A stretch of 64,000 nt of DNA from Axinella damicornis (Eukaryota > Porifera > Demospongiae > Axinellida > Axinellidae), in assembly GCA_963931865.1 (NCBI GenBank), contig OZ007505.1, forward strand, positions 2,171,244 to 2,235,243, written 5' to 3'. The position numbers were made by a program, and so were the translations under genes. The notes under the pieces were generated by a model. It was not told where the DNA came from and made no database searches. It saw only the letters and a program-made list of their open reading frames with translations. Of the stretch, positions 1 to 10,781 are shown one piece after another; positions within the stretch are counted from its first letter, which is position 1, and each line of letters starts with the position of its first letter.

Positions 1-647
1 CCAGTGTGTGTGTGTAGTGTATCAATGCTGGCAGTGTCATCTCCACTCTGCTCACTCCTGTGCTCAGAAGTAAGGGCCAGTGTGTGTGTATTGCATTGAG
101 CAACCGCTAACAGCTGAAGATCAGTGTTTGGTAGAGAAACAAAGCCACAGATGTATATACATGTACCAATGTACTAGTGTGTAAGCCATCTGATTGTTAC
201 ACAGTTGAGTTAGGCAATATCCGCCTAGCCTCGTATCCAGGCTTTCTATCCCAGATTTCGGGAGAGAAAGAGCCTGGGAGGATTTTGCACGTCATACGGT
301 GCCACGTGACATCACATTTGCCAGATTCAAAGGTACATAATAACTCCATAGAACAGAGCTGTTATCAGCGTGTGAGCTGGGGAACCAGGAAGGTGCAAGA
401 CCGAGACGACTTAGCATCCAGGTGGACACACAGAGCCACCACAGCTTCTGGTGACGTCACACTGTTCACCTGCAAAATATTGCTACCAATTTTTCACCAA
501 GCTGCAAGAGCATGTGCCCATATTGCCCAGTTACTGCATGCCAGTGGATATCATCAGTTCTCTGGTTATGTATCAGCCCTCTATTGTCCCCGTATTCCCA
601 GTTGTACACTAGTGTATTACACTGATATTTCCATGCTTCTCCCACAG
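1..647. other. Intron or upstream sequence of the SLC15 gene, no exon recognised
   Basis: Nothing here reads as a conserved transporter exon. The open frame across 177-713 on + is chance except for its last 81 bases, which overlap the first recognisable exon in another frame. A short TG-rich stretch opens the window. The N-terminal exons of the peptide transporter, including the ExxER proton-coupling region expected for this family, must lie to the left of the window. Confidence 0.5.
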
Positions 648-828
648 ACTATATCAACTGCTTTGGGACGTGCCAGTGTTTTGCCCTGGCATTTGGAGTT
701 CCAGCTGTCCTGATGTTGGTCTCAATCCGTAAGAGAATGTGTGGGAGGAGGAGGGGAGTGGAGAGGGGGAGGCAGTAGGAGCCGTCAGAATTGGATGGGG
801 ATGTGTGTGTGTGAGTGTGTGTATGTGT

Positions 829-859
<31 letters not shown>

Positions 860-3800
860 GGGGGGGGGTGATAGTTTGAGTGCAATGTATAAAAGAATGG
901 CATACTCCCCTCCTGCAGTTATCTTCCTTGCGGGTACAAAATTCTACACCATCAAGAAGCCAAAGAAGGAAGCTGCTCTCCTCTATGTGAACGTACCTCT
1001 CTGCATCATGGTATGGGGACAGAGCAAGGGGGGGGTTATGAAAGAAGGAGGGAGGATTTCAGTTGTGGGCCAACTTGTCTGTCAATGTTGCATCATCACA
1101 AAGAGGGGAGAGCTAGGTTAGAGAGTGGAATAGAGAGGTCAGCCCTCAACCTAATGACTCCTTGCTGTTCAAAGTACTAGAGAACTGCTCACCAAGATGA
1201 CCCACCAGGTCACAATCACCTTACATGTATGACAGTGTTGGTACTTGGCTGGTAGGTATGCTGACCTCACTTCTCCCATCAGACTGCGCTCTACCGGCGG
1301 GTCAAGCATGGCAAGCTGCCTGACAAGAAGAACATCGTCCAGTACGCCAGCCCCAAATTTTCTGTGAGTAGATGACGGGAGTACAACACAGTCGGTTTTG
1401 TGTATATAGGAAATGTACAGTTGTGGTGTTCTAAATTACATGTATGTCATTCTGATACCCCAGTAGTAGTAGCCTTAGCTTACGTAAACAGCAGATTTTC
1501 TGGCTCAGGTTCTCCCCCTTGGCTGTCACAAGGGTCAGCAGCTTCCTCACTGTTTATCTGCTTTAGTGTAGCAGTCTGTAGTAATCTCTAGTAATCTCTT
1601 GTAATCCCTAGTAATCTCTAGTAATCCCTAGTAATCCCTGGCAATCTCTAGTAATCTATAGTAATCTCTAGTAATCCCTAGTAATCTCTAGTAATCTCTA
1701 GTAGTGCCTAGGAATCCCTGGTAATCTCTAGTAATCTATAGTAATCTCTAGTAATCCCTAGTAATCTCTAGTAATCTCTAGTAATGTCTAGGAATCTCTA
1801 GTAATGTCTCTAGTAATCTCCAGGTGCTTGTTCCCATTGCAGGATTCATTCATTGATGACGTGTGGATGCTTCTTCGTGTTGTGGTGATGCTGCTTCCAC
1901 TGCCAGTGTTTTGGGCCCTCTTCGACCAGCAGGTGACGACACTGCTTGCTGCATGTACATAAGCTGCATACACGTGTACATATCCACATATAGTTTGTGA
2001 CTAATATATACATATTTATGTACTACCGGTATATGTTCTCCCTCCACCCTCCACTCCTCACCCCACCTCTCCACTCCTCACCCCCACCCCTCCACTCCTC
2101 ACCCCACCTCTCCACTCCTCACCCCCACCCCTCCACTCCTCACCCCACCTCTCCACTCCTCACCCCCACCCCTCCACTCCTCACCCCCACCCCTCCACTC
2201 CTTGCCCCCACCCCTCCACTCCTCACCCCCACCCCTCCACTCCTCACCCCCACCCCTCCACTCCTCACCACAACCCCTCCACTCCTCACCCCCACCCCTC
2301 CACTCCTCACCCCCACCCCTCCACTCCTCACCACAACCCCTCCACTCCTCACCCCCACCCCTCCACTCCTCACCCCCACCCCTCCACTCCTCACCCCCAC
2401 CCCTTCACTCCTACACCACTGCACAGGGTTCCCGGTGGACACTGCAGGCAGTGCGCATGAATGGTCAACTTGGGGGATTTCAGATCCAACCGGACCAGAT
2501 GCAGGCCCTCAACCCAATCCTCATTCTGGTCTTCATACCCATCTTTGAGATCATCGTCTACCCTCTCTTCGCCAAGTGTCACCTATTCAAGAAGTGTGTT
2601 TGCATTTACACACACCTTTCAGCATTCAGCCCAGCTGTTATACCGTCAAACCTGCCAGTCATATATGCCACATCTCCTTAGTGTAGTATCTGCAGTACAG
2701 AGCCTTGATACACGTGGTAGCTACTAGTATCACACGATTGCTGTTCTCCAGGTCTCTGTTTAAACCCTCTAGTCTGTCTCGAGCAAAAGTATGTCCGCAT
2801 GGTTTCATTCCCACGCTTTCAACAATCCTTCCTTTGAACTGCTGTTCTATAATACTGTATAATTGTGTGTGGTAGTAATGACATACTCACATGCCCCATC
2901 CCCTCAGGCCCTTGCAGCGGATGGTGGTGGGGATGTTCCTGGCTGGCCTGGCGTTCATGGTGGCAGGGTTTGTGCAACTGAAGGTCCAGGATTCGGAGAC
3001 CCACCTCACTCCGGGGCAGGCGAAGGGGGTCTTCACAAACACCTTGCCCATCCCCCTGCAGCTGCAACTGAAATATGATGGAGAGAGTATCTTTAACAGC
3101 AGCCTATCGTATGGAGAGGTACGTATATTACACACCATTTGAATGTCATTCTAGGACGTGTACAGGTGGGTAAGTATCCGTGAGAGTAATGCTTTTGTAT
3201 CAGAGAGCTTTGACATTATGCCCTATGACAAGAAGCCATTGGCCCATACAAATCTTGCCAGCTGGAGACATTATGGTTCATATTATCGTACATGATTACT
3301 GTCTCCATGGGAACGTGTGGAACCATGCAACCTAGCCTCGTTCCCACGCCATTGCCCAGCTTTTTGTCGCTTACAGTTCAGAAATCAATTTTTGTTCACA
3401 CGTGGGAGAGCATGGGAACAAGGCTACATGTAACCATGGCAACCCATGTGTAGCCTATTGTTTAGTTGTCTGGTCACTATGGATTGCCTCACCTGTACCG
3501 ACAGACTGGCAACATGTACGGTTTTTTTTCCTATTCTTCAGTCTCATGAGTATAGAACTAGCATATCGGGAAACAGCATGTACTATACCATGATGGTCAC
3601 TGGAGATGGTGTAGAAGACCAAGTGGAATTCGCTCTGGATGATGAGAATGTTACCCACGTCGTCATATCCTCGTACAACAATGGCAGCTTGGCCTTCACA
3701 CAGGTACGTACGTAGATAGCAAAGACCTTGTATCTGTTAGTAGTTACTTGGTGGTGAAAATCTCAGCTAGAGTTTATTTGGTGAGGTTGAGAAAATTGTG

Positions 3801-6800
3801 CCAGCTGCCATTTGTAAGCTAGTGATCCCTCCTTAGTTTATTGTCTGGTGATGATTAATGGATGCTACCATGACCCGCTGTGTTGCCAGGGCAAGTAGTT
3901 GTATCTCGACTACGTGTACCTCTAATTCAATCCCATTCCGCACGATTTTTTGTCTTGTTCTTCCTAGTCATCCTCCTCTATACTGCTAACATGATGAGAA
4001 CTGTTTCAATATATCCTGCTATATTCAACAGGTTTCACTATATAGTGTACTTGTGATTGCGGGTGTAATGAAAGTACGTACTCTCTTCCACAGAGTGAGT
4101 ATCCGGATTACGCTCCCTCTGGAGGGAATTCCACCCTTCAGTGAGTAGCCTATGTAGGCATTACCGACATTTCCTAGGTAGTAACAGTCACTGCATGTAG
4201 CTATAGGGGCCGAAATGTCTAGCAGCTAGACCCTCTCCGCCAGGGTTTGCCATGTGCACATGACTGGTTGGTGGGAGAGGTGTGAGCAGCTAGACCCTCT
4301 GCACCAGGGTTTGCCGTGCGCGTATGACCGGTTGGTGGGAGAGGTGCGAGCAGCTAGACCCTCTCCACCAGGGTTTGCCGTGTGCGTATGACCGGTTGGT
4401 GGGAGAGGTGCGAGTAGCTAGACCCTCTCCGCCAGGGTTTGCCATGTGCACATGACCGGTTGGTGGGAGAGGTGCGAGCAGCTAGACCCTCTCCGCCAGG
4501 GTTTGCCATGTGCACATGACCGGCAGGTGGGAGAGGTGCGAGCAGCTAGACCCTCTCCACCAGGGTTTGCCGTGTGCGTATGACCGGTTGGTGGGAGAGG
4601 TGCGAGCAGCTAGACCCTCTCCACCAGGGTTTGCCATGTGCACATGACCGGTTGGTGGGAGAGGTGCGAGCAGCTAGACCCTCTCCGCCAGGGTTTGCCA
4701 TGTGCACATGACCGGCAGGTGGGAGAGGTGCGAGCAGCTAGACCCTCTCCACCAGGGTTTGCCGTGTGCGTATGACCGGTTGGTGGGAGAGGTGCGAGCA
4801 GCTAGACCCTCTCCACCAGGGTTTGCCGTGTGCGTATGACCGGTTGGTGGGAGAGGTGCGAGTAGCTAGACCCTCTCCGCCAGGGTTTGCCATGTGCACA
4901 TGACCGGTTGGTGGGAGAGGTGCGAGCAGCTAGACCCTCTCCGCCAGGGTTTGCCATGTGCACATGACCGGCAGGTGGGAGAGGTGCGAGCAGCTAGACC
5001 CTCTCCACCAGAGTTTGCCGTGTGCGTATGACCGGTTGGTGGGAGAGGTGCGAGCAGCTAGACCCTCTCCACCAGGGTTTGCCGTGTGCGTATGACCGGC
5101 TGGTGGGAGAGGTGTGAGCAGCTAGACCCTCTCCGCCAGAGTTTGCCGTGTGCGTATGACCGGTTGGTGGGAGAGGTGCGAGCAGCTAGACCCTCTCCAC
5201 CAGGGTTTGCCGTGTGCGTATGACCGGCTGGTGGGAGAGGTGCGAGCAGCTAGACCCTCTCCGCCAGGGTTTGCCATGTGCACATGACCGGCAGGTGGGA
5301 GAGGTGCGAGCAGCTAGACCCTCTCCACCAGAGTTTGCCGTGTGCGTATGACCGGTTGGTGGGAGAGGTGCGAGCAGCTAGACCCTCTCCACCAGGGTTT
5401 GCCGTGTGCGTATGACCGGCTGGTGGGAGAGGTGTGAGCAGCTAGACCCTCTCCACCAGGGTTTGCCGTGTGCGTATGACCGGTTGGTGGGAGAGGTGCG
5501 AGCAGCTAGACCCTCTCCACCAGGGTTTGCCGTGTGCGTATGACCGGTTGGTGGGAGAGGTGCGAGTAGCTAGACCCTCTCCGCCAGGGTTTGCCATGTG
5601 CACATGACCGGTTGGTGGGAGAGGTGCGAGCAGCTAGACCCTCTCCGCCAGGGTTTGCCATGTGCACATGACCGGCAGGTGGGAGAGGTGCGAGCAGCTA
5701 GACCCTCTCCACCAGAGTTTGCCGTGTGCGTATGACCGGTTGGTGGGAGAGGTGCGAGCAGCTAGACCCTCTCCACCAGGGTTTGCCGTGTGCGTATGAC
5801 CGGCTGGTGGGAGAGGTGCGAGCAGCTAGACCCTCTCCGCCAGGGTTTGCCATGTGCACATGACCGGCAGGTGGGAGAGGTGCGAGCAGCTAGACCCTCT
5901 CCACCAGAGTTTGCCGTGTGCGTATGACCGGTTGGTGGGAGAGGTGCGAGCAGCTAGACCCTCTCCACCAGGGTTTGCCGTGTGCGTATGACCGGCTGGT
6001 GGGAGAGGTGCGAGCAGCTAGACCCTCTCCACCAGAGTTTGCCGTGTGCGTATGACCGGTTGGTGGGAGAGGTGCGAGCAGCTAGACCCTCTCCACCAGG
6101 GTTTGCCGTGTGCGTATGACCGGCTGGTGGGAGAGGTGCGAGCAGCTAGACCCTCTCCGCCAGGGTTTGCCATGTGCACATGACCGGCAGGTGGGAGAGG
6201 TGCGAGCAGCTAGACCCTCTCCACCAGGGTTTGCCGTGTGCGTATGACCGGTTGGTGGGAGAGGTGCGAGCAGCTAGACCCTCTCCACCAGGGTTTGCCG
6301 TGTGCGTATGACCGGCTGGTGGGAGAGGTGCGAGCAGCTAGACCCTCTGTGCCAGGTGTGTGCATGACCGTCTGGTGGGAGAGGTGTGAGCAGCTAGACC
6401 CTCTCCACCAGGGTTTGCCGTGTGTGCATGACCGTCTGGTGGGAGAGGTGTGAGCAGCTAGACTGAGTAAGTAGTTGATATAGGTGCTGTGCTATGCCTT
6501 TCGCTTGCAAGTAGTTGACATTCAGTGTGGAGATTGGCCTCCCTACGTATACTTCATTCTGAGGATGCACTCTTAGATGTTAGTGCACACCACATCCACT
6601 CTGACAGGATCATCAGTGCTGTGAATGAGTCGTATAGCAGTTTCAACTTCACCCTAGTCCCTGAGGGAGGGGAAGACGTGGGCGAGTGCTCTACGGCGTC
6701 CTTTGGTGTCTCCTATATCGGGTTCTTAGATGTCTCAGATCAGGGCAACATCACTGTCGGCAGGTATGTGTTTATTTTCATACATAGCATCATACGGGAA

Positions 6801-8246
6801 TACTAGATGGAGGAAAACTTTTAATGACCTCCTTCATAGTTCCTTCTATGAATGGTTGAGTTCCTATTGATGATGTCACATGGTATTGTGTATGCTGATA
6901 CTCCAGTAGAAGGTGCGGTGTTGCTGACGACCACTTACCCTTAGCAAAGCGGGTGTTTCGGTCTGCCTAGTGGGGATTATTTTCGTGTTCAGTCTGTAAA
7001 TCTTCGTCCATCTCCCTCACCCCAGGTACAGCTATGAAATTATCACAGTTCCAGACAACGTGGTGGGATCAGGAGAAGGATCCGGGCAGGAACCATACTC
7101 GCAGGTACTACAGCAGCTGTGATTTTAGGATTCGTACCTCCCTCCCTGCAAAGACCCTCCCACATCTCCTCCCTCCATGAAAACAACCTACCATACCTTC
7201 CTCTCTGCAAAGACCTGATCCCTCCCTGCCAACAACATGCCACCTAAGAATGTCATCAGCAGGTTCTCCAGCCTCATTCCCACGTGGCCTGGGAACCAGG
7301 CTACAGGTTCTCCAGCCGGTGGAGTTATTGTGCTTACAATTCTCATGTAGCAGTTGTCAGGAGGGATGTGAAATCATTTATTCCCCGCATTACGGTCTAA
7401 TATTTAAAGATGATGAATTCAGGATTCTTCCTTTGTCCATTCCACCATCACTGTGTATACAGTTTGCAGCCTGGAGTGATAGAATATATTCTTAGCCTGT
7501 GTGTGTTCAAGTCTTTATGTAGTACATGTATGTGTGCTATGAACTGTTGTTGCTTACACTGCGGATTGTACATTCCCGTAACTACAGAGTGGGGAGCTCG
7601 ACATCACACTGCAGGGAGGGGCAGTGTATGCTGTCGTGGTTACGCAGGCCTCTGTGAACTCAACCAACGGGGATATAGTGAGTGAAGCTTGAGACCCTAA
7701 CAAAAACTGACCTAGCCTTGTTCCCAGACCCCGCCCAGCTTTTGTCGCTTGCAGTATGGAAAAAGTGAGGTACTAAAGTGGGAATATGCTGAGTGGAGGC
7801 CTGGGGTCAAGGTTAAAACTGACCCAGATAGTGCACGAGCTGAAGGCGAGTGCATTGTCCGCCCGAGACCGTTAACTATAAAATATTGCCCGAGTGCACT
7901 AACTAACCCAAAAACTGCTATCTAAAGTACTTAGTGACCCGAAACAGCCGTTGGTCTTAGAAACCGTGCACTATCTAGATAAGGCACACTTAAGTGTGCA
8001 TTAAGCAATTTACTGTTCGGTCATGTGATCAATTCTGAGGCGTCTGATTCGTTGAGGGTCACGTGAGTAGCACTAAGGTATATGTACTACTATAAGTGTC
8101 AGTGGTTAAATGATTCATTGTGTGAGGCTTGATGTCGAACAATTACTTGTCTCCTACTTAAAAGAATAACTTGATGCTGACGTGTTTGCATTCAGCATCG
8201 GTTAGTGTGCTGGGTTGTGCCTCATCATTTTACTTACCCCTCCCAT

Positions 8247-8281
<35 letters not shown>

Positions 8282-9297
8282 CCTCCAGTATCGCGTCATG
8301 GTGGTGGAAATAGACCCCCCAAACACGGTCTCCCTCTTCCTCCAAATCCCCATGTACTTCCTTATCACGGCAGGGGAGGTCATGTTTTCCATCACTGGGC
8401 TGGAGTTTGCCTACTCTCAAGCCCCTGTCAGCATGAAGGCCATGTGTCAGGCTGCCTGGCTACTTACAGTTGCTTTTGGCAACTTGGTGGTTATCATTGT
8501 GGCCGAGTCAAGTATCTTTGCTGACAGAGTAAGTTTTGGTGTTGAAGCGAAGCATTGTTTGTTAATGTTTTGAAAGGTGTGTGAGCAAATGTACGTATGT
8601 ATGTGTAGCCTCACTAGCTTAGCTGGATTTGAGAGATGAGCCAGTGTTTGACTCGTGGTTAAATGATACCTCCTCCTGCTGTCATCCTGTACTGAATAGG
8701 CATGTAGAGGAAACTTTGTTCCCATGGCCCCCGCCCAGTTTTCCATTGCTCGGGAACGAAGCTAACGTAGAGGTGCCTATGTCTTTTGATACTTCTGTGC
8801 CTTTAGCTGTTGTATATAAACTCTAGGAGCCATTTGTTGGGTGTTATTGTGCTCATGGCATATTACATCAGACTATGTGCTTTACAGTGCAAAAATGTGT
8901 TGGTGCTTAGGTCATGTGGTATGCAAGGTCAAAGGTGATGATGATGTCATTGTCAGTTGAGTTTTGTCTTGGCCATTATGCTTACAAGTACTAGTTGCTA
9001 AATTCCCCAGCAGCTCTTGACCACATCTTCTGTCAACTTCTATACATGCAGGCAATAGAATTCTTCTTCTTTGCAATATTGATTGCTGCGGTAGCTGTGG
9101 TATTTGCTGTGATGTCATTCTTCTACAAGTATGTAGACCTCTCTGAACGTGGTCAGTTAGCTGCCGATACAGCAGATCCCCCTAAAGATGAAACCAGTGC
9201 CCTGATCATGGGAAAGCAGAATGCAGAAGAGGACTCCAAAACTGGATACACTGACCCAGGGACAAATGGTACATATCACTCTGAGAGTGAATTTTAA
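648..9297 (+). CDS. SLC15 (PepT/POT family) proton-coupled oligopeptide transporter, 3' 13 exons
   Basis: A plasma-membrane proton-driven di/tripeptide transporter of the POT/SLC15 family. Exons: 648-728, 919-1010, 1283-1363, 1843-1932, 2427-2593, 2908-3118, 3542-3703, 4094-4140, 6608-6763, 7026-7104, 7588-7677, 8289-8528, 9052-9297. All 12 junctions are GT-AG and keep phase, giving 579 codons plus stop. Visible motifs are LAFGVPAVLM (mid-protein helix), VFWALFDQQGSRWT (typical PepT helix 7 and loop), and GLEFAYSQAP with the following AWLLTVAFGN (helices 10-11). The exons from 3542 to 7677 encode the large extracellular domain seen in animal PepTs, with several N-x-S/T sites. The C-tail ends in a hydrophilic segment finishing SESEF. 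The first about 200 residues, including the proton-coupling motif, lie outside the window. A decayed copy of the last exon lies at 45,439. Confidence 0.95.
797..868. repeat. Compound TG / poly-G microsatellite in SLC15 intron
   Basis: Alternating GT runs followed by an uninterrupted G tract of about 26 bases, 50 bases before the acceptor of the exon at 919. The G tract could form quadruplex structure in the pre-mRNA. Its length is likely to vary and to be poorly resolved by sequencing. Confidence 0.9.
1570..1825. repeat. 10-bp tandem repeat GTAATCTCTA in SLC15 intron
   Basis: About 25 degenerate copies of GTAATCTCTA/GTAATCCCTA immediately before the acceptor of the exon at 1843. The unit has one stop-containing frame and is not coding. 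A block of several units appears twice around 1,630 and 1,720, so a higher-order duplication is visible. Confidence 0.9.
2041..2412. repeat. 20-bp pyrimidine minisatellite (CCACTCCTCACCCCCACCCCT) in SLC15 intron
   Basis: Roughly 18 copies of a C/T-rich 19-21-bp unit that runs right up to the acceptor at 2426, so the array effectively supplies the polypyrimidine tract of the next exon. Proline/histidine-rich open frames on both strands here are artefacts of the repeat period. Confidence 0.9.
3333..3426. mobile_element. TAGCCTCGTTCCCA-family MITE
   Basis: Starts TAGCCTCGTTCCCA and ends TGGGAACAAGGCTA. It is flanked by CATGCAACC (3324-3332) and CATGTAACC (3427-3435), a 9-bp duplication with one mismatch. 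It lies in an SLC15 intron. It belongs to the family of short palindromic elements recurring through this window. Confidence 0.75.
4212..6467. repeat. 64-bp minisatellite, about 35 units, in SLC15 intron
   Basis: Unit of 64 bp beginning GAGCAGCTAGACCCTCTCC and ending GGTGGGAGAGGTGC. Units differ at a few linked sites: CCACC/CCGCC, GGG/GAG, GTGTGCGTATG/ATGTGCACATG and GGTTGG/GGCAGG/GGCTGG. These variants recur in fixed orders (for example the run GTAGC-CCGCC-CAT-GGTTGG then CCGCC-CAT-GGCAGG at about 4,425, 4,865 and 5,565), so the array grew by duplicating multi-unit blocks. The last two units are the most diverged. The array fills almost the whole 2.5-kb intron between the exons ending at 4140 and starting at 6608. 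Confidence 0.95.
7270..7303. mobile_element. TAGCCTCGTTCCCA-family MITE, minimal 34-bp form
   Basis: Contains AGCCTCATTCCCACG and ends GGGAACCAGGCTA, flanked by a perfect 10-bp duplication CAGGTTCTCC (7260-7269 and 7304-7313). It is almost entirely terminal inverted repeat. Confidence 0.8.
7713..7814. mobile_element. TAGCCTCGTTCCCA-family MITE, 102 bp
   Basis: Begins TAGCCTTGTTCCCAGACC and ends with a degenerate GGCCTGGGGTCAAGGTT. It is flanked by a perfect 10-bp duplication AAAACTGACC (7703-7712 and 7815-7824). It sits in the SLC15 intron before the exon at 8289. The rest of that intron (7,825-8,288) has no recognised feature except a CA run just before the acceptor. Confidence 0.8.
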
Positions 9298-9682
9298 CAT
9301 GTTCTATAAAATTGTACCTGTGCAAGATTTGTTTTTATTATTAAGTGCACAACAGTGTTGATTCTTTATTATAACGAACATGATATTATACTTCAAAGTA
9401 TACAGCTGACCATGCACCCTCTTGCCACAAACGTCTCATGCAGGTTGAAAGCATGATACACAATTTGACATATGATTGTACTATGTAGGCATGGACATTG
9501 CGTGTACTAAATTACTATGGGTGCTGGTGCTATACAGTATGGCTGTGCTCACAGTGGTGAAAGCCATTGAGGTCCATGCATGTGACACATCCTTGAGAGA
9601 ACCATTACTACTGACAGTGTGCTGCAGCTGATATCGTGTATATGAATGCAGGAAAAGAAAAAAAGTGAGCATATTGTTATAC

Positions 9683-10008
9683 ACAATTGGGTTCAACCTA
9701 CACAATGAAGGACAATCGATAATTGGTGGCTATGCAGACAGTCACTGATTCAAATTCCACATAATTGCTTCACTGGAGGCGTTTCTTTACCCTAGGTCTC
9801 TCATAGGGAGGGAGATAAATGTGTTTGGCATTATGTGTGTAGCTATACCAATCACCTAACGAAGGCAGCTCCGATTGCACTGCAGCAGCTGGTATATATA
9901 TACATGTAACCCGTCTTGCAACTTCCGTCAGATCATACTATTACACTATCATACGACCTACACTGCTTTCAACTCACCTATTTCAAGTTCTTTTGTGGCC
10001 CTTTGCAT
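9683..10008 (-). pseudogene. Relic of the Ig/Tudor gene in duplicated copy A (exon 1 plus end of exon 3)
   Basis: This stretch is collinear with 50,520-50,760 and 52,010-52,117 but lacks everything between. On minus it keeps exon 1 complete (9978-10008: start codon, ten codons and the GTGAG donor) and the last about 35 bases of exon 3 with its GTGAT donor near 9852. The other six exons, present on the right side of the window, are deleted. It is therefore a deletion relic that shows copy A once had the whole gene. Confidence 0.8.
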
Positions 10009-10320
10009 GTCTGAAGTCTAACCAGTCTCTTAGTAGGTGTTCAAGAAAAAACGCTCACATAGCTATATATCACGCCCACTTCATAATGAGATTCATGCGA
10101 TGATGTGCTTGATCGAAAGTCGGGGTGATTCGTGATTCAGTGCATTATACCATGTGTACTGTACTCAGTTGGTAGAGACCAAGCTAAGGAAATACCAAGA
10201 CTTAGTGCGTTAAGCTCAAGACTAGTCCTGAGACTAATAGTCAACCCTCAATGGGCGAATTCTGCAATCATGCATTTGGAGCACACACAGCCATCACCAC
10301 CCACCCTGCATGAGGCAGGC
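10009..10320. promoter_or_regulatory. Former divergent promoter region of copy A
   Basis: Collinear with the 395-bp divergent region 52,118-52,512 but about 80 bp shorter. Shared blocks include GCTCACATAGCTAT and CACGCCCACTTCATAA. It once lay between the minus-strand Ig/Tudor gene and the plus-strand C7orf25 gene. Whether it is still active is unknown. Confidence 0.5.
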
Positions 10321-10698
10321 ATGGCATCTGGTATCACTGTCCCCACCTTGGGTTGTGGTGATGGCAACTTGAGGGACTTCATCCAGCAGCAGTGGGAGCT
10401 GACTGGCCAGTTGGTGGAGAAAACTCGGCAACTTAAGCAAAGTGGACACATCCATGGCACACAGAGAGTTGAGAGAAAACTCAGGGCAGAGAGAGCCTTC
10501 CTCGAATCAGTACGCACAGCAAGTTTTCTGCTTTAATTCCCCTACTGTTTCATAGTAACTAACCATGGATGCAATGATGTGTTTGATAGCAAGACAACAG
10601 ACATAATTATTCAGTATAGTGTCAAACTATGGATACTATTATAAATGTTGTGTATAGTGTGAACATGCAGAGGAATTTCGTGTGGTACGCCTGTATAT

Positions 10699-10781
10699 AC
10701 TGCATGCATAGCCTCCGCGCCTGGGTTCGAGGCTAACTGCATGCATAGCCTCCGCGCCTGGGTTCGAGGCTAACTGCATGC
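10699..10781. mobile_element. 27-bp palindromic insertion, tandemly doubled
   Basis: Two copies of a 27-bp palindrome-like sequence (TAGCCTCCGCGCC to TTCGAGGCTA) separated and flanked by ACTGCATGCA. The pattern is duplication-element-duplication-element-duplication. The paralogous site at about 52,900-52,945 has only one copy, so the second arose after the segmental duplication. It lies in intron 1 of C7orf25 copy A. Confidence 0.75.

Noticed and set aside
177..713. 178-codon plus-strand frame at the left edge
   Set aside because: No domain; it runs out of frame through the verified SLC15 exon at 648-728.
2041..2548. Proline/leucine-rich open frames on both strands
   Set aside because: Translation of a pyrimidine minisatellite; only 2,427-2,593 is a true exon and in a defined frame.
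8205..8573. Frame with a THTHTH run leading into the SLC15 exon
   Set aside because: The CA run is intronic; the exon proper starts after the AG at 8,288.
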